DNA from: an uncultured Selenomonadaceae bacterium
Lineage (GTDB): Bacteria > Bacillota_C > Negativicutes > Selenomonadales > Selenomonadaceae
NCBI GenBank assembly: GCA_946402475.1
Contig: CAMIWP010000025.1
Coordinates: forward strand, 1-9,163
DNA length: 9,163 nt
Reading direction: 5' to 3'
The stretch's first letter is position 1. The number at the start of each line of letters is the position of its first letter. Below are positions 1 to 5,120 of this stretch, piece after piece. The translations under genes were made by a program, and so were the position numbers. The notes under the pieces were generated by a model that ran no database searches, was not told the DNA's origin, and worked only from the letters and a program-made list of their open reading frames with translations.

Positions 1-1
1 G

Positions 2-91
2 CATATGTACCAAGAGGATGAGTCAAGCGTTGGAGCACTTCTTGATAAAATGCTGAATGTTGGTCAAAGTGCTGTCAGAACAAAAAAATAA
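2..91 (+). CDS. C-terminal tail of an unidentified upstream protein (partial)
   Basis: An open frame enters from the left edge and ends at a TAA at 89-91. It gives about 29 residues ending in GQSAVRTKK. The preceding residues (DESSVGALLDKML) look like an amphipathic helix with a basic tail. The family cannot be recognised from so short a piece. The case for a real gene end is positional: the stop codon runs straight into a terminator-like hairpin (stem from 90). An alternative is that this is a chance open frame beside the edge. Confidence 0.4.
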   Translation, partial: HMYQEDESSVGALLDKMLNVGQSAVRTKK

Positions 92-467
92 GGACGCGAA
101 TCCCAGTATTATCAATGGTTCGCGTCCTTCTATCTATCATTCCTATTATGAGGAGGAACTGGAAAAAGGCGGTCACATCGCCTGCCTTGCATTGGCAGAT
201 GATGAGATTGCAGGGTGCGGTGGCATTTGCCTATATCGGGAAATGCCTTCTCCCGACAATCCCATCGGACTGTGCGGCTACCTTATGAATATCTATACCC
301 GTGAGAAATATAGGGGCAAGGGTACAGCCAAAACCGTCTGCCGGTGGCTGATTAACGAGGCGCTGGCGAGAGGAGCGAAAAAAATATATCTGGAAACCTC
401 GGAGTGTGGAAGAGAGGTCTATCGTCCCTTGGGATTTCACGAAATGAAGGATTATCTGCAGCTTTAG
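57..467 (+). CDS. GNAT family N-acetyltransferase, N-terminally truncated, possibly a pseudogene
   Basis: GNAT enzymes transfer an acetyl group from acetyl-CoA to an amine on a small molecule or protein; the substrate here cannot be predicted. The core is clear: strands around HIACLALADDEIAGCGGICLY (residues 40-60), the acetyl-CoA loop in YTREKYRGKGTA (80-91; R86-G87-K88-G89), a helix to about 105, then YLETSECGR and the terminal VYRPLGF motif (121-127). Related enzymes usually have about 40-45 more residues of strand-helix at the N-terminus. Here the first 30 or so residues do not resemble that part and are encoded across a terminator-like hairpin. The only in-frame ATG before the core is at 57, with no Shine-Dalgarno sequence and overlapping another reading frame. 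The next in-frame ATG (243) lies inside the fold. The 3' part is intact and ends 53 nt before the HxlR gene. Family identity is firm; whether it is translated or active is doubtful. Confidence 0.7.
   Translation: MLVKVLSEQKNKDANPSIINGSRPSIYHSYYEEELEKGGHIACLALADDEIAGCGGICLYREMPSPDNPIGLCGYLMNIYTREKYRGKGTAKTVCRWLINEALARGAKKIYLETSECGREVYRPLGFHEMKDYLQL
82..131 (+). terminator. Terminator-like hairpin directly after the upstream stop codon
   Basis: A perfect 11-bp inverted repeat, AAGGACGCGAA at 90-100 and TTCGCGTCCTT at 119-129, encloses an 18-nt loop that can pair two bases further (T101-G118, C102-G117). On the left is a run of seven A (82-88). On the right the sequence is only moderately T-rich. 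It could end the upstream gene on the + strand. Read on the - strand the stem is followed by TTATTTTTTTG, a better T-tract, so it may be bidirectional or may have served a - strand gene that is no longer present. Confidence 0.55.
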
Positions 468-520
468 CAGAAAAAGCCCCAAGAGATCTATCACTGCTTG
501 AGTTTACAAGGGAGGTTATT

Positions 521-922
521 ATGGCCGGACAGAAAGAATACATGAGCTATGAGGAATATCTGGTCAAGGTCAAGAAGGGCATTGTCACATCAGACGGGCA
601 TTGCCCTGTGACACCGCTCCTCGTCATGTTGCAGGGACGGTGGAAATCCCAAATCATGTATGAGTTATGTATTTACGACAGCATTCGGTTCGGGCAGCTC
701 AAGAAAGACTTGCCGGGCATTACCAATACCATGCTTACCAAGAGCCTTCGGGAGCTGGAGGATGACGGCCTGGTGCATCGGGAGCAGTTCAACGAAGTGC
801 CGCCTCATGTGGAGTATTCCCTGACGGATATGGGCCGCGACCTCCTGCCTGTGTTTTACGCTATCATGAACTGGGGCTTCAAATATGAGAAGGAACTCTT
901 TGAAGCCAAGGAAGACAAGTAA
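521..922 (+). CDS. HxlR-family winged-helix transcriptional regulator
   Basis: A 133-aa DNA-binding regulator, a normal size for the HxlR/MarR-like family (HxlR, YodB, HypR), whose members sense electrophiles or oxidants and usually control an adjacent oxidoreductase or hydrolase. The family start motif appears as HCPVTPLL (residues 27-34), with the conserved Cys28 that acts as redox switch in characterised relatives. The winged helix follows: GRWKSQIMYEL, then RFGQLKKDLPGI, the recognition helix TMLTKSLRELEDDGLV, and the wing HREQFNEVPPHVEYSLT, ending in LPVFYAIMNWG. The frame is open back to an ATG at 404, but the start at 521 is chosen because AGGGAGG (about 509-515) sits just upstream of it and protein similarity begins there. 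The esterase-like gene follows 18 nt downstream and is probably co-transcribed, making it the obvious candidate target. No cofactor-binding domain is present. Confidence 0.9.
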   Translation: MAGQKEYMSYEEYLVKVKKGIVTSDGHCPVTPLLVMLQGRWKSQIMYELCIYDSIRFGQLKKDLPGITNTMLTKSLRELEDDGLVHREQFNEVPPHVEYSLTDMGRDLLPVFYAIMNWGFKYEKELFEAKEDK

Positions 923-940
923 TTTGAGAAAGGTGCATTT

Positions 941-1609
941 ATGAAAGATTTGACCGTTGCCGGGAAGGAAGTCCGAATATTTCCTTCCCAAAAGGAAAAC
1001 ACGCCCTTGGTGATACTCCATACCGTGCAGGGAGAAGGTGAAAGCGTCTATCGGTTGGCTCTGGAAGGTGCGCCGACGGATTTCTCCTTTGCCGCCATCG
1101 GGAATCTCGCTTGGGATGATGAGATGTCACCTTGGGAAATACCGTCAATAGCCAAAGGGGATACCCCCTGTACGGGAGGCGCGGATGCTTATCTTGGCAC
1201 CTTGACGGAAGCGATCCTGCCCGAAATTCTGCGCCACGTTCCGTCGCCATCTTTTACGGCATTGACCGGGTACTCACTGGCAGGGCTTTTTGCCGTCTAC
1301 GCCATGTACCGTACCGATGCATTTGCGCGGATAGCCAGTGCCTCCGGCTCTTTTTGGTATCCGAAATTTCGGGACTATGTGCGGGAGCACGAGATGAAAC
1401 GCCGACCGGAATGTATGTATTTTTCCTTGGGAAACAAAGAAGCCAGGACGAGAAACAAAATACTTCAATCCGTCGAAGAAAATACCCGTTGGCTGGAAAA
1501 TCGTTATCGAACATCGGGCATTCCAACCATCTACGAGGAAAATCAAGGGAATCACTTTCAGAATGCAAATGAACGCATGGCGAAAGGCATCCGCTGGATT
1601 TTGCGATAG
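941..1609 (+). CDS. Esterase-like alpha/beta hydrolase (putative esterase family)
   Basis: A 222-aa cytoplasmic protein without signal peptide, resembling the putative-esterase (esterase D / Fes / IroE-like) branch of alpha/beta hydrolases, which hydrolyse ester bonds. The nucleophile elbow is GYSLAG (110-115) with Ser112 as predicted nucleophile. It is followed by the helix LFAVYAMYRTDAFARIASASGSFWYPKF, typical of this family. The catalytic His is probably His205 in NQGNHFQN. The acid is less certain: the stretch YFSLGNKEARTRN (160-172) is where relatives, from memory, often have an Asp, and here it reads Asn165 with Glu167 nearby. The start has AAAGGTG about 8 nt upstream and lies 18 nt after the HxlR stop, so the two are likely one transcript and the hydrolase is a probable target of that regulator. 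The stop is only 4 nt from the stop of the convergent ccmB gene, with no terminator between. The substrate is unknown. Confidence 0.82.
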   Translation: MKDLTVAGKEVRIFPSQKENTPLVILHTVQGEGESVYRLALEGAPTDFSFAAIGNLAWDDEMSPWEIPSIAKGDTPCTGGADAYLGTLTEAILPEILRHVPSPSFTALTGYSLAGLFAVYAMYRTDAFARIASASGSFWYPKFRDYVREHEMKRRPECMYFSLGNKEARTRNKILQSVEENTRWLENRYRTSGIPTIYEENQGNHFQNANERMAKGIRWILR

Positions 1610-1613
1610 TTCC

Positions 1614-2291
1614 TTATTCCTCATACCAAAAATAATCGAAGAGCAGGGAAGCGCCCAGCATCAGAATGAGGTCATAGGCTCCCATGCCGCCAAGATGGGA
1701 AATCCTTGCCTCGGTCCCGCCGAACACCTCCGCCGTCACCGCGACGGCGGGAAGCAGGACGGGAAGCGTCACGGGAAGCATCAGCACGGGAAACAGTCCG
1801 CTCCTCACGCCGGCTCCCGCAGACAGGGCCGCAAGAAAGGTTCCCGCGACGGCAAGGCCGATCACTCCCAGCAACAGCGCCGGCAGTAAAAAAAAGAAGC
1901 CATACATCGGAAAAGAAATATCCATAAACAGAAGGAAGAGGACCACCACGAAAACGGTCACGGCCAGAAGCAGAGTCCCCCCGTAGAGCATCTTTCCGAA
2001 GAGCACGGGCTGGGGGGAGCCGTAGATCCTGAGGGCCAGGAGGGTTCCGGACATTTCCTCGTCGTCAAAGAGACGATCCACGCCCGTCATGGCGGAGAAA
2101 AAAAGGATGACCCAGAGGAGCGCTGCCGCAATCTCCGGCTCCGGGGACGCTCCCCCCAGGGAAAGGCTCACGCAGGCAAGGGTGGTCAGGGCGAACATGA
2201 GCATGGTCAGCCAGGCAGCCTTGAACCTCATGCCCGCCGTGAGTTCCTTGCGGAACACGAGCCTAATCCCCCGAAAGACGGATGACCTCAT
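1614..2291 (-). CDS. ccmB: CcmB-like heme exporter ABC transporter membrane subunit
   Basis: A 225-aa integral membrane protein matching CcmB in length and layout. CcmB is the permease of the CcmAB(C) complex, which acts in cytochrome c maturation at the cytoplasmic membrane; in the E. coli system ATP hydrolysis releases holo-CcmE. After a basic cytoplasmic N-terminus (RLVFRKELTAGMRFK) there are about six hydrophobic segments. The CcmB hallmark is seen in WVILFFSAMTGVDRLFDDEE followed by GTLLALRIYGSPQPVLFGK. It ends normally with LLFDYFWYEE. The frame is open to an ATG at 2318, but the start at 2291 is preferred because an excellent GAGGAGGAGG (2301-2310) lies 9 nt upstream. This start makes the gene overlap the end of ccmA by 29 nt, consistent with translational coupling. 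The gene meets the esterase gene tail to tail 4 nt away, and no ccmC follows. Confidence 0.9.
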   Translation of the reverse strand: MRSSVFRGIRLVFRKELTAGMRFKAAWLTMLMFALTTLACVSLSLGGASPEPEIAAALLWVILFFSAMTGVDRLFDDEEMSGTLLALRIYGSPQPVLFGKMLYGGTLLLAVTVFVVVLFLLFMDISFPMYGFFFLLPALLLGVIGLAVAGTFLAALSAGAGVRSGLFPVLMLPVTLPVLLPAVAVTAEVFGGTEARISHLGGMGAYDLILMLGASLLFDYFWYEE

Positions 2292-2892
2292 CCCCGATCT
2301 CCTCCTCCTCCCGCGCATTCGTCGCCCAAAGAACCAACTTCCCGCCGGAAGCCGCCCGCCGCGCCTCCTCCATGAGCATCTGTGTCCCTCCCGCGTCCAG
2401 ATTGGCGCAGGGTTCGTCCAGCATCCACACCTCTGCTTCCGATGCCAGCAGCAGGGCGAATTTCACCCGCTGGCGCATCCCCGTGGAGAGCTGCCCCGCG
2501 AAAACCTCCCCCACTTCCGACGACGCAAGGCCCACCCGCTCCCACAAGTCCGTCACAGCGTCCCCGTGAAGCATCTTCCCCCGCAAGCCCGCCAGAAATC
2601 GGAGGTTTTCCTCCGCCGTGAGCCTGGGGTAGAGCTTCATTTCCGGAGACAACATGGCAATGCGGGAGCGGTATTCCTCCCTCTCCAAAGGCTTCCCTGC
2701 CTCCTCTGCCGTGACCCGTCCCCTGTCCGGCGGAAGGAGCCGCGCCGCCAGCCGCAGGAAGGTGGACTTTCCGCTGCCGTTTCTCCCGGTCACCACGGTC
2801 ACGCTCCCCGACTTCATATCGGCCTCCAGGGAGCGGAAAACTTCCTTCCCGCCGAACTTTAGATCCACGCCCTCGAAGGTGATTTGCACCAT
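2263..2892 (-). CDS. ccmA: CcmA-like ABC transporter ATP-binding protein (heme exporter)
   Basis: A 209-aa single ABC nucleotide-binding domain, the usual CcmA length, expected to pair with the overlapping ccmB product and drive the cytochrome c maturation transporter. Motifs in order: Walker A GRNGSGKST (36-44, Lys42), SPEMKLYPRLTAEENL at the Q-loop position (82-97), an ABC signature of variant form LSTGM (135-139), and Walker B VWMLDEP with catalytic Glu160. After Walker B the switch (H-loop) position reads LWATNAREE, so an Asn (192) stands where most ABC ATPases have His. The Q-loop shows Glu84 rather than the usual Gln. The ATG at 2892 has AAAGGGAGG about 9 nt upstream. The assignment as CcmA rather than another small ABC-2 ATPase rests mainly on the adjacent ccmB. 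The promoter is expected in the divergent region to the right, but I see no convincing -35/-10 pair. Confidence 0.85.
   Translation of the reverse strand: MVQITFEGVDLKFGGKEVFRSLEADMKSGSVTVVTGRNGSGKSTFLRLAARLLPPDRGRVTAEEAGKPLEREEYRSRIAMLSPEMKLYPRLTAEENLRFLAGLRGKMLHGDAVTDLWERVGLASSEVGEVFAGQLSTGMRQRVKFALLLASEAEVWMLDEPCANLDAGGTQMLMEEARRAASGGKLVLWATNAREEEEIGDEVIRLSGD
2301..2310 (-). promoter_or_regulatory. Shine-Dalgarno sequence of ccmB inside ccmA
   Basis: Read on the - strand, GAGGAGGAGG lies 9 nt before the ATG at 2291 and within the last codons of ccmA, which encode a run of Glu residues (EEEE). It decides the ccmB start in favour of 2291 over the upstream ATG at 2318. Confidence 0.75.
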
Positions 2893-3059
2893 GATCCGTA
2901 TCCTCCCTTTCGATTGCTACCCGTAGGATTCTCCCCGAGGGTTGCAAAACCCTTTTCCCTCCCGCCGAAAAGACGCAGAAGGGTCCACCTCCGCAAAAAA
3001 AGAAGCACAAAATGAAAAATATCGGGGACTTTAGCAGGAAAATTCCTTGCGACGTTGAA

Positions 3060-3084
3060 ATATACGGTATAGGATTGTACCAAT
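3060..3084. repeat. Two adjacent short palindromes, possible operator or promoter elements
   Basis: TATACGGTATA (3060-3070) is a perfect 5-bp inverted repeat around a single G. Three bases later ATTGTACCAAT (3074-3084) is a 4-bp inverted repeat around TAC. Paired palindromes between divergent genes often bind a dimeric regulator. The second also contains TACAAT on the - strand, a -10-like hexamer pointing towards ccmA, but no good -35 is at the right distance. The regulator is unknown. Confidence 0.35.
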
Positions 3085-3182
3085 GGCCGGGGATTCATCG
3101 AAACAAGCGAGGTGTGTCGAATGGATGGGATACTTTTTTACAAGGCAAGGACACGGCATTATCCATACCGGGATTCTTTCAG

Positions 3183-3230
3183 GCGACTCCGAACCTAGGG
3201 CGAAAGATACATCCTAGCGGCATCCATCGC
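3183..3230 (+). other. Possible structured 5'-UTR hairpin upstream of the chemoreceptor
   Basis: Three nested pairings can form one irregular stem: GCGA (3183-3186) with TCGC (3227-3230), CCG (3189-3191) with CGG (3218-3220), and CTAGG (3195-3199) with CCTAG (3213-3217), closing a 13-nt loop GCGAAAGATACAT. It lies about 55 nt before the chemoreceptor ATG, the place for a leader element. It does not match a riboswitch class I know, and twelve scattered pairs could arise by chance. Confidence 0.3.
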
Positions 3231-3285
3231 TTTCCCGTTCGATTCCCGGCAAATCAAAAGATCAATAGAGAGGGGTTTTTCTACT

Positions 3286-5004
3286 ATGGATAATTTGAAG
3301 GTGGCATATAAGCTATCCATCATCGGCGTCGCGGCGTTCTTCGCCACGGTGCTCATCGGAGCCATCGGCTATTTCTCGTTGCAGAATGCGCAGCAAGAAC
3401 TCCAGAACATGTACGACAAGAATACCATGAGCATCTACCACATCGGCCGCATCCGCTACAACATCCGTTACATGCAGGTGCAGGCATGCCTGATGCCCTA
3501 TACCATCAACCCGGATCGACGCCAGTCCCGCATCGACAAGTTCAACAACGCCCTGAAGGACGCGGAAGCGAGCATTGTCGAGTATGAGAAGATCATAGCG
3601 AATAACCAGGAAATGGTCACCCGCATGAAGAAAGCGGCGGACGGTTTCCAGAAGTACAAGACCAACGCCGCCCATCTCATGACCATGAGCGCCTACGCCG
3701 AGGGCGGCGATGACCGCGCTCCCATGAATTACTATGAGACGGAGGTCATGCCCTATTCCGTGGCCTTGGGCGAGGATCTGGCAACGGTGCAGAAAGAGAG
3801 CATCGATGACGCCACCGCGGCCCTCAAGAGAGGCGAGGAGGATGTCAGCGCCTCCATCCGCAACATGACCTTGGTCTGCGTCGGTATCATCGTCTTCCTC
3901 ACCTTCATCGTCTTCTTCATCACCCGGGGCATCACCACGCCCTTGAATCTCGTGATGGATTTCTGCGGCAGGCTCCATCGGGGCGACTTCCAGCACGACA
4001 CTGTCACCGTGGCGCGCACCGACGAATTCGGCGACATGATGCGGGTCATGCTGGACATGCGTGAGACCATCAACAAGCTCATGCGCCAGACCAGCACCAC
4101 CACGGAGCAGCTGGCAGCCTCCTCCCAGGAGCTCACCGCCAGCGCCCATCAGTCCGCCCAGGCCTCCGAGCAGGTGGCCCAGTCCGTCACCAACTCCGCC
4201 AGCGCCGTTGTGGAACAGCAGCAGCAGGTGGGCGACGCCATGGATGCCATTGACCGCGCCATTGTTTCCATCAATCGCCTGAACGATACCGCCGCCCAGG
4301 TGGCTCAGCAGGCAGACGCTTCCAACCAGCAGGCCGTCACGGGCAGCAAGGCCATCGAGACGGCAGTGAACCAGATCCTCAGCGTGGAGCAGATCGTCAA
4401 CACCTCTGCCGGCACCGTAGACAAGCTGGGACAGCGCTCCCAGGAAATCGGCCAGATCGTGGAGACCATCTCCGGCATCGCCGACCAGACCAACCTCCTG
4501 GCTCTCAACGCCGCCATCGAGGCGGCTCGTGCCGGTGAGCAGGGTCGCGGCTTCGCCGTGGTGGCCGACGAGGTCAGGAAGCTGGCCGAGGAATCCCAGC
4601 AGGCCGCGCAGCGCATCTCCTCCTTGATCGGCGCCATCCAGACCGACACGGACGATGCGGTGAAGTCCATGCACGAGGGCAGTGTTGCCGTCAAGGAAGG
4701 CACCCGTTCCGTGGAGGAACTCAAGACCACCTTCGACAGCATCTGCACCGCCTCCGACGGCGTCATGCAGAAGACCCGGGATATGTCCGGAGAGCTCACC
4801 AATGTCATGAACGACACCCAGACCATCAAGGATCGCTCGAACCGCATCTCCGCCAACAGCGCGAAGGTTTCCACGGAAATGGAAAGCGTGTCCGCTGCCT
4901 CCGAGGAGCAGTCCGCATCGGCGGAAGAGATCGCATCCGCCAGCGACTCCTTGGCAACCCTTGCTCAGGATCTCCAGAGTTCCTTGCAGAAGTTCAAGTT
5001 CTGA
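3286..5004 (+). CDS. Methyl-accepting chemotaxis protein (4HB sensor, HAMP, signalling domain)
   Basis: A 572-aa transmembrane chemoreceptor that senses a ligand outside the membrane and controls CheA autophosphorylation through CheW, steering motility. Order of parts: TM1 (about 10-32); an extracytoplasmic all-helical domain of the 4HB_MCP type (about 33-190, including [18 protein letters not shown]); TM2 (about 194-214, [19 protein letters not shown]); HAMP (about 215-268); then the long cytoplasmic coiled coil. The strongly conserved hairpin tip begins at about residue 387 ([17 protein letters not shown]) and continues through [20 protein letters not shown] and [13 protein letters not shown] to about 437. 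Gln/Glu-rich stretches on both arms ([27 protein letters not shown]) are likely methylation regions. The C-terminus (QKFKF) has no NWETF-like CheR tether. The ATG at 3286 has AGAGAGGGG about 10 nt upstream. The gene is monocistronic, ended by the hairpin at 5043-5077. The ligand is unknown, and no che genes lie nearby. Confidence 0.95.
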   Translation: MDNLKVAYKLSIIGVAAFFATVLIGAIGYFSLQNAQQELQNMYDKNTMSIYHIGRIRYNIRYMQVQACLMPYTINPDRRQSRIDKFNNALKDAEASIVEYEKIIANNQEMVTRMKKAADGFQKYKTNAAHLMTMSAYAEGGDDRAPMNYYETEVMPYSVALGEDLATVQKESIDDATAALKRGEEDVSASIRNMTLVCVGIIVFLTFIVFFITRGITTPLNLVMDFCGRLHRGDFQHDTVTVARTDEFGDMMRVMLDMRETINKLMRQTSTTTEQLAASSQELTASAHQSAQASEQVAQSVTNSASAVVEQQQQVGDAMDAIDRAIVSINRLNDTAAQVAQQADASNQQAVTGSKAIETAVNQILSVEQIVNTSAGTVDKLGQRSQEIGQIVETISGIADQTNLLALNAAIEAARAGEQGRGFAVVADEVRKLAEESQQAAQRISSLIGAIQTDTDDAVKSMHEGSVAVKEGTRSVEELKTTFDSICTASDGVMQKTRDMSGELTNVMNDTQTIKDRSNRISANSAKVSTEMESVSAASEEQSASAEEIASASDSLATLAQDLQSSLQKFKF

Positions 5005-5042
5005 TCGAAAGACTTTCTTCTGTCCGCACAAAAGAACAAAAG

Positions 5043-5077
5043 AGGCGGGCTTCGGAATTTCCGAAGCCCGCCTTTTT
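5043..5077. terminator. Strong bidirectional intrinsic terminator between chemoreceptor and kinase genes
   Basis: AGGCGGGCTTCGG (5043-5055) pairs perfectly with CCGAAGCCCGCCT (5061-5073), closing a small AATTT loop and followed by a T-run (5073-5077) on the + strand. On the - strand the same stem is followed by CTCTTTTGTTCTTTTG, so it can also end the convergent kinase transcript. It starts 38 nt after the chemoreceptor stop and lies 43 nt beyond the kinase stop. Confidence 0.92.
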
Positions 5078-5120
5078 GTGTGCCGCGAGTTCTCTCTTCT
5101 GTGTTTGACGTATCGCAGCG

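Larger units (their letters stand above)
2893..3285. other. Divergent intergenic region between ccmA and the chemoreceptor gene
   Basis: A 393-nt stretch with no gene I can support. The one open frame on the + strand (from 3012) has no good ribosome binding site, resembles nothing recognisable and runs into the chemoreceptor start. The region must hold the promoters of both flanking genes. Visible elements are two short perfect palindromes (TATACGGTATA at 3060-3070 and ATTGTACCAAT at 3074-3084), a possible hairpin at 3183-3230 and the chemoreceptor Shine-Dalgarno at about 3267-3275. I looked for a sigma-28 type flagellar promoter and for the c-di-GMP-I riboswitch core and found neither. Composition is lower in GC (about 48% in the line at 3061) than in the genes on either side. 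Confidence 0.6.

Noticed and set aside
404..520. Extended N-terminus for the HxlR regulator from the ATG at 404
   Set aside because: The extra residues overlap the GNAT gene in another frame and resemble no regulator sequence, while AGGGAGG sits just before the ATG at 521.
3180..3250. A c-di-GMP riboswitch or tRNA in the chemoreceptor leader (GTTCGATTCCC at 3237-3247 resembles a T-loop)
   Set aside because: The c-di-GMP-I core sequences are absent. The T-loop-like string is not preceded by the complementary stem (TTTCCC stands there), and there is no acceptor stem or CCA end.
3012..3293. A 93-codon + strand frame in the intergenic region before the chemoreceptor
   Set aside because: No proper Shine-Dalgarno sequence, no recognisable protein features, and it overlaps the true chemoreceptor start. 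Treated as non-coding leader.
3313..5031. A 572-codon open frame on the - strand opposite the chemoreceptor
   Set aside because: Low-complexity Gly/His/Leu-rich translation, no domains, and fully antisense to a textbook chemoreceptor. It is a codon-bias shadow.
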